In this document: positions 7,750 through 15,956 of the stretch, piece by piece
How positions within the stretch are numbered: the stretch's first letter is position 1
How the letters are laid out: every line of letters starts with the position of its first letter
DNA from: Burkholderia sp. 4M9327F10
Lineage (GTDB): Bacteria > Pseudomonadota > Gammaproteobacteria > Burkholderiales > Burkholderiaceae
Assembly: GCF_005503145.1 (NCBI RefSeq)
Contig: NZ_SCNV01000003.1
Span: forward strand, 269,819-333,818
Reading direction: 5' to 3'
DNA length: 64,000 bases
Position numbers and translations under genes: made by a program
The notes under the pieces: model-generated
Databases searched by the model: none
Told to the model about the DNA's origin: nothing
The model's input: the letters and a program-made list of their open reading frames with translations, nothing else

Positions 7750-8691
7750 ATGAATAGAAAGTGCAGGGCAGCGGCTTGCGTACTTGGGCTCGCAAGCGCG
7801 ATGGCGCACGCAGCAGATCCGGCTGTATGCCGCGATGTGCGCTTTGCCGATGTAGGCTGGACCGATATTGCGGCCACGACCGGGCTTGCCTCGACGGTAT
7901 TTGAAGGACTCGGGTATCGCCCAACGAAGACCATCGCTTCAGTGCCGATTACCTTTGCAGGTATCAAGAGCAAGCAGATCGATGTGTTTCTCGGCTACTG
8001 GGCGCCGACCATGGACCCGATCATCACCCCGTTCGTCAAGGCGGGCACGATCAAGGTGCTGGCGACGCCGAATCTGACCGGCGCGAAGTATACGCTGGCC
8101 GTGCCGGACTATGTGTATAACGGCGGCCTGAAGAATTTTTCCGATATCCAGAAGTACGCGGACAAGCTCAATGGCAAGATCTACGGTATCGAGCCGGGCA
8201 ATGACGGCAATGCGCTGATCAAGAAGATGATCGATGGCAACCAGTTCGGCCTCGGCAAATTCAAACTGGTCGAATCGAGCGAAGCGGGCATGCTGGTCGA
8301 GGTCAACCGCGCGATCCGCGAAAAGCAATGGATCGTGTTTCTCGGCTGGGAACCGCATCCGATGAATGTGCAGATGAAGATCGATTATCTGGCCGGCGGC
8401 GACGATGTATTCGGGCCAAACTATGGCGAAGCCAAGGTATTTACGGCGACGCCGCCCGACTATGCCGCACGCTGCCCGAACGCGGCGAAGCTGGTGTCGA
8501 ATCTGCAGTTCACCACGGCCATCGAGAATCATGTGATGGTGCCGATCATGAACAAGACCGATGCAAACCAGGCCGCACTCGAGTGGCTAAAGGCGAATCC
8601 GCAAGTGCTGGATCAGTGGCTGGCCGGCGTGACGACGATCGATGGCAAGCCGGGGTTGCCTGCTGTGAAGTCGTATATCGCTTCGCACTGA
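7750..8691 (+). CDS. choX: Choline ABC transporter periplasmic binding protein (ChoX-like)
   Basis: A 313-residue substrate-binding protein with a signal peptide cut after AHA (about residue 20). The mature sequence has the OpuAC/ChoX fold, with aromatic-rich stretches such as FLGYWAPTMDP and FLGWEPHPMN that in this family build the cage binding trimethylammonium groups. GGAG lies before the ATG at 7750, only 28 bases after the regulator gene, so the two may be co-transcribed. Together with ChoV and ChoW it completes a choline importer. Glycine betaine or carnitine remain possible substrates. A hairpin with T tract follows. Confidence 0.88.
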   Translation: MNRKCRAAACVLGLASAMAHAADPAVCRDVRFADVGWTDIAATTGLASTVFEGLGYRPTKTIASVPITFAGIKSKQIDVFLGYWAPTMDPIITPFVKAGTIKVLATPNLTGAKYTLAVPDYVYNGGLKNFSDIQKYADKLNGKIYGIEPGNDGNALIKKMIDGNQFGLGKFKLVESSEAGMLVEVNRAIREKQWIVFLGWEPHPMNVQMKIDYLAGGDDVFGPNYGEAKVFTATPPDYAARCPNAAKLVSNLQFTTAIENHVMVPIMNKTDANQAALEWLKANPQVLDQWLAGVTTIDGKPGLPAVKSYIASH

Positions 8692-8713
8692 GGCGAGACG
8701 GGTTTCCCCGTAG

Positions 8714-8762
8714 CGGGGCGCGTGATGGTTCGTTGGACTTGGGATGCGCCCCGTGCTTTTTT
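8714..8762 (+). terminator. Intrinsic terminator of the choline operon
   Basis: CGGGGCGC (8714-8721) pairs with GCGCCCCG (8746-8753), followed by TGC and a run of six T at 8757-8762. It lies between the convergent choX and nasS genes. Confidence 0.6.
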
Positions 8763-8847
8763 GTGAATTGGCCTCAGGTTTGTGAACTCGGGCTGCGCAG
8801 TCGGGCAGCGGTGGGGCGTGCGCCGTGGCCGCCTCCGGTCCGCTGCT

Positions 8848-10005
8848 TCAAGCGCGGATCTCGAACCCCTTTGCATATCCGTCCGGATCGCTACCGTCCC
8901 ACACCCTGCCATCGATCAAAACCTGCGAGACGGTCTCGGCCGGAATCGCAATGCCGATCTGGCTCGCAGCGTCGCGATACAAGCCGGTCTGATTGATCGC
9001 AGCCGCAATCTCGCGATAGTCGTCGCGGTGCGCGATCATCCCCCAGCGCTCGTATTGAGTCAAAAACCAGACGCCGTCGTCCGGGCGCGGATAGTTCACT
9101 GCGCCGTCTTCGAAGAACCGCACGGGCTGCCGCCTGGAGGCAAGCGCTGCGCTGTCGCGGGTAAGGCGCTGCGCAATCAAGGCTTCATCAATGCCGATAT
9201 ATTCCGGCCGCACCAGCCAGCGCGCAATCTCGTTGCGATGCCCCTCGCCATCGAGCCAGCGGCACGCTTCGAGCATGGTTTGCACCAGCGCTCGCGCGGT
9301 GCGCGGATGCTGGTTGACGAAATCGCGCCGGGAGGCGAGGACCTTCTCCGGATGATCCGGCCATATCTCGCTGGTATAAGCGATGGTTCGACCGATTCCG
9401 CGTGCCTGGGCCGCGGCATTCCACGGTTCGCCGGCGCAGAATCCATCGAGCCGGTTCTCTGCAAGCGCGGCCACCATCTGCGGTGGCGGAATCACCACGC
9501 TTTCGATATCGCGTAACGGATGCACGCCTTGCGACGCGAGCCAGTAGTAGACCCACATTGCATGCGTTCCGGTCGGGAACGTCTGCGCAAAGACCGGCTT
9601 GCGGCCGAGCGTAGCCAGTGCGCGCGGCAACTCACGGTGTTCGGTCAACGCGTCGGCAAGACGGCTCGACAGTGTAATGGCCTGGCCGTTCCGGTTGAGC
9701 ACCATCAGCACGGCCATATCCGTTTGCGGGCCGCCGAGGCCAAGCTGCACACCGTATGGGAGACCGTATAGGGCGTGGGCGGCATCCAGTTCGCCCGCCA
9801 GCAGCTTGTCGCGCAGTGCGGCCCATGACGGCTGGCGCGATAGCTCGAGGGTCAGGCCGTGCGCATGTCCGAACTCGAGCAGCTTGGCTGCGACCAGCGG
9901 CGCCGCATCGGCAAGCGAGACAAAGCCAAGCCGCAGATGCGTTTTCTCGGGCGGCATCGGCGCGGAGGGTGGCGAGGGTGGGGTAAGGGGGGCAGGTTGG
10001 TTCAT
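8848..10005 (-). CDS. nasS: NasS-type nitrate sensor (CmpA/NrtA-family binding protein without signal peptide)
   Basis: A 385-residue protein of the NrtA/CmpA periplasmic-binding fold but with no signal peptide, the hallmark of the cytoplasmic nitrate/nitrite sensor NasS. Family phrases include LRLGFVSLADAAPLV, AHALYGLPYGVQLGLGG, FPTGTHAMWVYYWLASQG and GFCAGEPWNAAA. The ATG at 10005 is preferred to an in-frame ATG at 10044. It begins 10 bases after the nasT stop, so the two form an operon. In Azotobacter and Paracoccus, NasS holds NasT inactive until nitrate binds; the same is inferred here. The structural nitrate assimilation genes are not in the window. Confidence 0.87.
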   Translation of the reverse strand: MNQPAPLTPPSPPSAPMPPEKTHLRLGFVSLADAAPLVAAKLLEFGHAHGLTLELSRQPSWAALRDKLLAGELDAAHALYGLPYGVQLGLGGPQTDMAVLMVLNRNGQAITLSSRLADALTEHRELPRALATLGRKPVFAQTFPTGTHAMWVYYWLASQGVHPLRDIESVVIPPPQMVAALAENRLDGFCAGEPWNAAAQARGIGRTIAYTSEIWPDHPEKVLASRRDFVNQHPRTARALVQTMLEACRWLDGEGHRNEIARWLVRPEYIGIDEALIAQRLTRDSAALASRRQPVRFFEDGAVNYPRPDDGVWFLTQYERWGMIAHRDDYREIAAAINQTGLYRDAASQIGIAIPAETVSQVLIDGRVWDGSDPDGYAKGFEIRA

Positions 10006-10015
10006 GAGCCACGCT

Positions 10016-10591
10016 TTATTTGGGCGAGTCAGCGGCCATGACAATCTGCCGCGCGACCTCGATGAGCTTGACGCCCTGGTTCATTGCACGCTTGCGCAGG
10101 CTCGCGTAGGCGGCGGGTTCGGCCAGCTTTTCCTGATCCATGATCAGACGCTTGGCGCGGTCGATCAGCTTGCGCTCGGCCAGTTCGTTTTCGACCTGTG
10201 CAAGCCTTTCGCGTAGCTGCGTTTCCTGGGCAAAGCGGGCCAGCGCGACTTCGAGAATCGGTGCGAGCTTTTCGGTTGCCAGGCCTTCGACCAGGTAGGC
10301 GGTGACGCCCGCGCCCACGGCGTCGCGGATCAGTTGCTGGTTGGCGTCGTTGCTGAACATGAGCACGGGGCGCGGTGCGGTTGCGTTCATCACCGCGAGT
10401 TGTTCGAGCGTGTCGCGTGACGGCGATTCGGTGTCGATGATGATGACATCAGGCCGCTCGCTTTCAACCCTGCGGTGCAGCGCCTGCGAGGCCGCCGTGC
10501 CGGCCAGCATGTCGTAGCCGAGCCGGGCGAGTGCTTCGCGCAGATCGCCTATCGGTTTGTCGGTATCGGTTACGAGTAGTACGCGCAGCAT
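10016..10591 (-). CDS. nasT: NasT-type ANTAR antitermination regulator
   Basis: A 191-residue two-domain protein: an N-terminal receiver-like domain (about 1-120, beginning MLRVLLVTDTDK) and a C-terminal ANTAR RNA-binding domain (about 130-185, ELAERKLIDRAKRLIMDQEKL followed by AYASLRKRAM), the motif set that binds paired hexaloop RNA hairpins. Upstream in-frame codons to 10675 look unlike the family, so the ATG at 10591 is used. With NasS directly downstream it forms the NasST module that promotes read-through of leader terminators ahead of nitrate and nitrite reductase genes. Those targets lie elsewhere. Confidence 0.9.
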   Translation of the reverse strand: MLRVLLVTDTDKPIGDLREALARLGYDMLAGTAASQALHRRVESERPDVIIIDTESPSRDTLEQLAVMNATAPRPVLMFSNDANQQLIRDAVGAGVTAYLVEGLATEKLAPILEVALARFAQETQLRERLAQVENELAERKLIDRAKRLIMDQEKLAEPAAYASLRKRAMNQGVKLIEVARQIVMAADSPK

Positions 10592-10874
10592 GGTTCGCCT
10601 GAGGGCGGCGGCATCGGGAGAGGGGTATCGGGTTGGGCAGCGCTTCGCGCCTGGCTTGCGATGGTTGGGCAGCAAATCGAGCTTTAAGCAAGCGGTATGC
10701 CATCTATATCAGTTGATGCGATGGCTGTGCGGGAATGCTTTTCCGCCAGGCGTTCGGCCAGTGCAACGCACGGAAGCGGTGCACGGCCGGTTGGGCGCAC
10801 AGGAGTGGCGCATGGGCGGTGAGCGCCGGCCATGTGCGGGCGTAACGACGTTGCGGTGACTCGCAGCGGGTTTA

Positions 10875-12104
10875 TTAAGCGGTGTTGGCCTCCGCCTCCG
10901 GCCACAGGCGTGGGAAAAGATAGCGAAACAGCCCAATGGGCAGCGCAAGTTCGACAGGACCCTTGGGTGACCTGGAGCGCACAATGCCCAGCTTGAACAG
11001 ATCGACCAACGCACGATCTGCGGTTCGCGCAGGCAGCCCCATCATGCCTTTGAATCTGGCCCGCTCCATTGACCGGACTGTTCCGAGGTAAGCAAGCGGC
11101 TGAGCTGCTTCGGTTTTCAGATAGCGGGTCTGTTCCTTGGTGGCCTCGGCCGCCAGCATCTGCGCCAGCCTTGCTTCAAACGCCTGCATTTGCAGCATGC
11201 CGTCCATAAAGCCGATCTGATCCAGGCAGATATTCATGGCAAAGGTAATGAATTCCACGAGACCGCTTTCACTCAATACGCCTCTGCCGTCGTAATCGCC
11301 TTTACGACGTGCATCGGCCGCCACAAGATGGCTGTAATACGCCGCTTGTTCCCGCGCAAAACCGCGCATGGGCGACCATAGCCCTTGTGTCAGCCCCAGC
11401 GCGGATAGTCCGATATGCGTATGCAACCGGGCCGTACGGCCGTTGCCGTCCAGAAACGGGTGAATCCAGGCCAGTCTATGGTGGGCCGCCATCAGGCCGA
11501 TAAGCGCCGTCTCTCCCGAGCGGGTGTAGCGATAGCCGCGATGCCATTCCTCCATAAAGTTCGCCACCATGGCCGGATCGGGAGGGATATGCACGCCGAC
11601 CTTGACGCCCCGCTCGCGCCATACACCGGGCGTGACCTTTTCCTCTTTACCCTCGTCATCCGTCTGGATCAGATCCTCCGGCGCCAGTTGATCATGAAGG
11701 TGCCGGTGAATGGCTTGCGCAACAGTGCTCTGGAAAAGCGTATCGGAGTCGAAAGACGGAAAGGTTTCCTCTGCCCAACGCTCCGTGACGATATGGGCCA
11801 CCGCGATACGTTGCTTGCGTGCTTCCGCTGGCTTGCTGGAGAAATCCCTCTGAAGCGCCTGCTCGATTAACAAGGGCTCGGTATGCTGGCCTTCTATCTT
11901 GTTGGTGTAGTACGAATTCATCGGGCGCAGCGCCTCACGCAAGAGATCGCGCAGATGCGGCATGCCATGCGCAGCCAGGTCTTTGGCTTGCCCGATGACT
12001 TCGGCTGCCAGCGGACGCAAGCTATTTAGCTTCGGCTCCGAGGGAAGCAGGGGATGCATCTGATGGACCGCGTGATACGGGTATTTCGATTCAGCGCTGC
12101 TCAT
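10875..12104 (-). CDS. Fic-family protein, probable AMP-transferase
   Basis: A 409-residue Fic protein. The catalytic loop HPFLDGNGRTAR is intact at residues 215-226 (HxFxxGNGRxxR). An inhibitory-helix motif of the (S/T)xxxE(G/N) type, TNKIEG, is at residues 67-72 near the N terminus, as in class II Fic enzymes that keep themselves inactive. A winged-helix-like C-terminal region (about 330-400) is typical of this long form. Such enzymes AMPylate target proteins; the target is not predictable. No good Shine-Dalgarno precedes the ATG. The upstream region is A+T-rich and carries two 21-bp repeats that look like operators. Confidence 0.87.
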   Translation of the reverse strand: MSSAESKYPYHAVHQMHPLLPSEPKLNSLRPLAAEVIGQAKDLAAHGMPHLRDLLREALRPMNSYYTNKIEGQHTEPLLIEQALQRDFSSKPAEARKQRIAVAHIVTERWAEETFPSFDSDTLFQSTVAQAIHRHLHDQLAPEDLIQTDDEGKEEKVTPGVWRERGVKVGVHIPPDPAMVANFMEEWHRGYRYTRSGETALIGLMAAHHRLAWIHPFLDGNGRTARLHTHIGLSALGLTQGLWSPMRGFAREQAAYYSHLVAADARRKGDYDGRGVLSESGLVEFITFAMNICLDQIGFMDGMLQMQAFEARLAQMLAAEATKEQTRYLKTEAAQPLAYLGTVRSMERARFKGMMGLPARTADRALVDLFKLGIVRSRSPKGPVELALPIGLFRYLFPRLWPEAEANTA

Positions 12105-12116
12105 GGCTGTTTTGGT

Positions 12117-12226
12117 GGCGGATCTCGTGGTAGATCTGAGGGTGAAATTTTATCATAAAAATCCCTTTTATTACAGATAGATACGAAGTTAATGGTAGAT
12201 CGTTTGGCGGATCTATAGGTAGATAT
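12117..12226 (-). promoter_or_regulatory. Repeated operator-like sites upstream of the fic gene
   Basis: Two 21-bp direct repeats that match at 17 positions, GGCGGATCT-N3-GGTAGAT-N2, lie at 12117-12137 and 12206-12226. Each contains an inverted repeat: GATCT-N6-AGATC at 12121-12136 and ATCTA-N4-TAGAT at 12211-12224. A further GGTAGATCG half-copy is at 12194-12202. The proximal copy lies just before the fic start codon, so a bound repressor could block transcription or translation. The protein that binds is unknown. Confidence 0.5.
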
Positions 12227-12349
12227 TTCCAGCACTCCCCCGCGGCAAAACGGCCCCGCAGAAACTGCTCGTACAGCACCGCTGTCTCCGTGCTAACCCC
12301 TATTCCCACCTCCCGATTCCGAGGACTACGATCCGCTTCATCAAATTAT

Positions 12350-12362
12350 AGAACGACGTTCT
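12350..12362. promoter_or_regulatory. Candidate operator before the CoA-transferase operon
   Basis: AGAACG-A-CGTTCT is a 13-bp palindrome with a one-base centre, 42 bases upstream of the ATG at 12405, with a related GGAACGT half-site just downstream. The IclR regulator at the end of the operon is the natural candidate to bind it; this is inference. Confidence 0.45.
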
Positions 12363-12404
12363 GTTAGATGGAACGTCAGCAGGTCAACTCGGAAAAGGCT
12401 CGTT

Positions 12405-13616
12405 ATGATTTCCCTCCCGCTTTCCGGCATTCGCGTGCTGGATCTGTCCAATGTTCTGTCAGGGCCGTTCTGCACCTATCAGCTTGCGCTGCTCGGCGCT
12501 GATGTCCTGAAGGTCGAGAATCCCGCCGGCGGCGATCTGGCGCGCCGCCTGGGCGCCGATCCGCAGGCTTCCGCACGCAATATGGGCGCATCCTTTGTGG
12601 CTGTGAACGCCGGCAAGGAATCGCTCACGCTCAATCTGAAGCACGAGGCGGGTAAAGCGATCCTGCGCAAGCTTGTGGCCGAGGCCGATGTGCTGGTCGA
12701 GAATTTCCGGCCCGGCGTGATGGACCGCCTCGGCTTGGGCGCGCAGGCGCTGCTCGAGGTCAATCCGCGCCTTGTCTACTGCGCGATTTCGGGCTTCGGC
12801 AATGACGGTCCGCTGGCGCATCGTCCGGCCTACGACCAGATTATCCAGGGCATGTCGGGCGCAATGAGCGTGACCGGCGACGCCGCTAGCGCGCCGCTGC
12901 GGGTCGGCTATCCGGTGGCGGACACGGTCGGCGGCATGAGCGCGGCGCTGGCGATCTGTGCGGCGGTGGTGGCGGCGCAGCGCACGGGTGAGGGCAGGGT
13001 AATCGATGTTTCGATGCTTGAGGCGACGCTTTCCAGCATGGGCTGGGTGGTCTCCAACTATCTGAATGCCGGTGTCACGCCCACTCCCATGGGCAACGAA
13101 AACTTCACCGCCGCGCCTTCCGGAACCTTTGTCTGCGGCGAAGGCATGCTGAATATTGCCGCTAATGAGACGAAGCAGTTTATTTCGCTATGCGAACTGA
13201 TTGGCCGCCCCGATCTGCCGCACGACGAACGCTTTAGCGAACGCAATACGCGCAAGCGCTATCGCATCGAACTGAAGCGTGAGATCGAAGCGGCGCTCGC
13301 CCTGGACACCGCCAGCAACTGGGAGCAGCGCATGACCGCGGCAGGCGTGCCGGCCGGACTGGTGCTAGGCGTGCCCGAGGCGATTGGCCAGCCGCAACTT
13401 GTCGAGCGTGAATTCGTTCATGAGCTGCAGGATGGCGAAACCGTCCAGCGTGTTACGCGCGCGGGCTTCCGCTTTGCCGACGCCCACGGCGAAGTCATGA
13501 ACGGCGCGCCGGCCTCGCGCGCGCCGCATCTATCCGAACACACAGACGCGCATTTGCAGCGGCTCGGCTTTGATGCCGACACGATTGCGCGGCTACGAGA
13601 AGACGGCGCGATCTAA
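12405..13616 (+). CDS. CaiB/BaiF-type class III CoA-transferase
   Basis: A 403-residue family III CoA-transferase. It opens with LPLSGIRVLDLSNVLSGPFCTYQLALLGADVLKVE and continues through VENFRPGVMDRLGLG and NPRLVYCAISGFG, all diagnostic of CaiB/BaiF enzymes, which move CoA from a donor thioester to a carboxylic acid via an aspartyl intermediate. GGAAAAGG precedes the ATG. It is the first gene of a co-directional set with an MFS carrier, a citryl-CoA-lyase-like protein, an SMP-30 lactonase and an IclR regulator, so it most likely activates the acid that the lyase then cleaves. The substrate is unknown. Confidence 0.9.
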   Translation: MISLPLSGIRVLDLSNVLSGPFCTYQLALLGADVLKVENPAGGDLARRLGADPQASARNMGASFVAVNAGKESLTLNLKHEAGKAILRKLVAEADVLVENFRPGVMDRLGLGAQALLEVNPRLVYCAISGFGNDGPLAHRPAYDQIIQGMSGAMSVTGDAASAPLRVGYPVADTVGGMSAALAICAAVVAAQRTGEGRVIDVSMLEATLSSMGWVVSNYLNAGVTPTPMGNENFTAAPSGTFVCGEGMLNIAANETKQFISLCELIGRPDLPHDERFSERNTRKRYRIELKREIEAALALDTASNWEQRMTAAGVPAGLVLGVPEAIGQPQLVEREFVHELQDGETVQRVTRAGFRFADAHGEVMNGAPASRAPHLSEHTDAHLQRLGFDADTIARLREDGAI

Positions 13617-13651
13617 GCCCGCACTGCGAAGAGACCTGACTGGAGGAGTAC

Positions 13652-15100
13652 ATGAGACACGCATCAAACGCGGTTTCGCGCGCAGGATTCGCGGACGCCG
13701 TGGAGCATACCGCCGATCAAGAAACCCAGGCCCGCGGCATTGTCGCGCGGCTCGACCGTCTGCCTGCCACGCGGCATATCTGGACGATTGTGTTTCTGCT
13801 GTCGCTAGGCGGCTGTTTTGAGTTTTACGATCTGTTTATGACCGGCTATATCGCGCCGGGGCTGATCGAGAGCGGTCTGTTCGTCAAGACTTCGACATCG
13901 ATCTTTGCCATGAACAGTATTGCGGCCTTTGTGGCGGCCACGTTTCTCGGGCTGTTTATCGGCACCATGGGGCTCGGTTTTCTTGCTGACCGTTTTGGCC
14001 GCCGCCGTATCTTCGTGGTGGCACTGCTCGCCTATACGGCCGCCAGCATCATGATGGCGTTTCAGCATAGCGCGCCTGGCGTGAATATTTTCCGTCTGCT
14101 GGCGGGCATTGGGCTCGGCGTCGAGATGGTCACCATCAATACCTATGTTGCCGAACTGATGCCCAAGAATCTGCGCGGCCGTGCCTTTGCGATTACGCAG
14201 ATCGTGCCGTACTGCGCAGTGCCGGTGGTTGCGTTGATGTCCTGGTGGCTGGTGCCGCAGCAGCCGTTCGGCATCGATGGCTGGCGCTGGGTCGTGCTGG
14301 CGAGCGCGGTGGGCGCGGCGATTGTCTGGGTGATTCGCCTGGGTATCCCCGAAAGTCCGCGCTGGCTGGTGACGCGTGGCCGCCTCGATGAGGCTGCGCG
14401 CGTCACGCAGCAGATCGAGCGCGTTGTCGAGCGCCAATACCGGCGTCCATTGCCGACGCCGGTGCCGCATACGCATAGCGCGCCCACGGTCGAGCGCCGC
14501 TTTCGCGACATCCTGAAAGCGCCTTATCTGAAGCGCACCATCATGATGTCGGTCTATAACGCGGTCTCGGTGATCGGCTTTTATGGCTTTAGCAACTGGA
14601 TCCCTTCGCTGCTGACCAGCAAGGGCTTCAATCTCGTGCATAGCCTGCAATACTCGTTTTTGATGTCGATTGCGCTGCCGCTTGGACCGGCCTTGTTTTT
14701 CTTCTTCGCCGACAAGATCGAGCGCAAGTGGAGTCTGGTCGGCGCGTCGGGTGCGATTGCGGTGTTCGGGCTCGCTTTTGCGCATCAGACCGGTTCATTG
14801 GGGCTGATTGTTTTCGGCTTCTGCATGAACCTGGCGCTGACCATCATGACCTATTCGTTCCAGACTTATCAGTCGGAGCTCTATCCAACTGAAATCCGCG
14901 CGCGGGCCATTGGTTTTGTCTACTCGTGGAGCCGTCTGAGCGCAATTTTCTCGGGCTTTCTGGTGGCGTTCTTTCTGCGCGATTTCGGCGCGAATGGCGT
15001 GTTCATCATGATCAGCAGCTGCATGGTGTTTGTGATGCTGCTGATCGGCATTATGGGACCGGCCACCAAGGGCCTGGCACTCGAAGATATCAACCGTTGA
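13652..15100 (+). CDS. MFS transporter, probable carboxylate carrier of the catabolic operon
   Basis: A 482-residue major facilitator with 12 predicted membrane segments after a cytoplasmic N terminus of about 50 residues. The loop 2-3 motif is DRFGRRR, and GIPESPRWL follows segment 6, features of the sugar porter and aromatic/organic-acid carrier groups. GGAGGAG lies at good distance before the ATG, 35 bases after the CoA-transferase gene. It presumably brings in the compound degraded by the neighbouring enzymes; organic acid rather than sugar is inferred from the CoA chemistry next to it. Confidence 0.87.
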   Translation: MRHASNAVSRAGFADAVEHTADQETQARGIVARLDRLPATRHIWTIVFLLSLGGCFEFYDLFMTGYIAPGLIESGLFVKTSTSIFAMNSIAAFVAATFLGLFIGTMGLGFLADRFGRRRIFVVALLAYTAASIMMAFQHSAPGVNIFRLLAGIGLGVEMVTINTYVAELMPKNLRGRAFAITQIVPYCAVPVVALMSWWLVPQQPFGIDGWRWVVLASAVGAAIVWVIRLGIPESPRWLVTRGRLDEAARVTQQIERVVERQYRRPLPTPVPHTHSAPTVERRFRDILKAPYLKRTIMMSVYNAVSVIGFYGFSNWIPSLLTSKGFNLVHSLQYSFLMSIALPLGPALFFFFADKIERKWSLVGASGAIAVFGLAFAHQTGSLGLIVFGFCMNLALTIMTYSFQTYQSELYPTEIRARAIGFVYSWSRLSAIFSGFLVAFFLRDFGANGVFIMISSCMVFVMLLIGIMGPATKGLALEDINR

Positions 15101-15110
15101 TACAGGCATC

Positions 15111-15956
15111 ATGACCCATACACCACTCGACCCTGCTGCGCTTGCTGCCGATTACTGGAGCACCTCGATCATCGATATTCACCCGGGCTCGATCCAGGTG
15201 CGCGGCTATCCGATTCAGGAATTGATCGGCCAGATCAGCTTTCCACAGATGATCTGGCTAATGCTGCGCGGCGATTTGCCGAGTGCGGGCGAAGCGCGTT
15301 TGCTGGAGGCGGCGCTGGTGGCGTCGGTCGATCATGGCCCGCATGCACCGTCGATTGCGATTTCGCGCATGGCGGTCAGTTGCGGCTTGCCCATGAACGG
15401 CGCCATGGCGTCGGCGCTCAATACGCTCGACGATGTGCACGGCGGCGCGGGACAACAAGCCGTCGAGATTTTCCATGCAATCGAGCAGGCGCAGGCCGGC
15501 GGAGCCGCGCTCGCGCAGGCGGTGGAATCCTGCATCGACGCTTTTATTGCCGCGCACGGCAAATATCTGCCGGGCTTCGGACATCGCTTCCATCCCGTCG
15601 ATCCCCGTGCGGGCCGGCTGCTCGGTATGGTGGATGAGGCAGCAGCCGAGGGTGTCGTGTCAGGGCGTTATGCCGCTATCGCACGCGGTATCGAAGCGTT
15701 GCTCAAAGCGCGCAAGTCGAAGCCGATTCCGATGAATATCGATGGCGCCACCGCTGTGATCTACGCCGAACTCGGCTTTGCCCCGGAGCTGGCGCGCGGT
15801 GTCTTCTGCCTGTCGCGTGCAGTCGGCATTCTGTCGCATGCGTGGGAGCAGCGCGGACGCGGCGAACGTAACAAGGGGCCGATGCCGCGCCAGATGGCCT
15901 ATCGCTATACTGGGCCCGCCACGCGCCATCTCGACCCTGAAGAGGAGAGGCAATGA
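15111..15956 (+). CDS. Citryl-CoA-lyase-like enzyme (citrate synthase superfamily, short form)
   Basis: A 281-residue citrate-synthase-fold protein, far shorter than citrate synthase (about 430) but the length of stand-alone citryl-CoA lyases. The three catalytic positions are kept: His110 in VHGGAGQQAVEIF, His158 in GFGHRFHPVDPRA, and Asp211 in PMNIDGA; Arg236 in CLSRAVGIL matches the substrate-binding Arg. Such enzymes split a (methyl)citryl-CoA-like thioester into an acyl-CoA and an oxo-acid, or run the reverse reaction. It begins 10 bases after the MFS stop and overlaps the SMP-30 gene by 4 bases, so it is translationally coupled to it. Confidence 0.82.
   Translation: MTHTPLDPAALAADYWSTSIIDIHPGSIQVRGYPIQELIGQISFPQMIWLMLRGDLPSAGEARLLEAALVASVDHGPHAPSIAISRMAVSCGLPMNGAMASALNTLDDVHGGAGQQAVEIFHAIEQAQAGGAALAQAVESCIDAFIAAHGKYLPGFGHRFHPVDPRAGRLLGMVDEAAAEGVVSGRYAAIARGIEALLKARKSKPIPMNIDGATAVIYAELGFAPELARGVFCLSRAVGILSHAWEQRGRGERNKGPMPRQMAYRYTGPATRHLDPEEERQ

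Noticed and set aside
5679..7973. Very long open frame on the minus strand opposite choW, the GlxA regulator and the start of choX
   Set aside because: It is antisense to well-supported genes, is His/Arg/Gln-rich as expected for the reverse frame of high-G+C codons, and has no recognisable domain.
12091..12309. 72-codon minus-strand frame overlapping the start of the fic gene, considered as a small antitoxin
   Set aside because: No ribosome binding site and no antitoxin-like sequence, and it runs through the operator-like repeats; the Fic protein already has an internal inhibitory motif.
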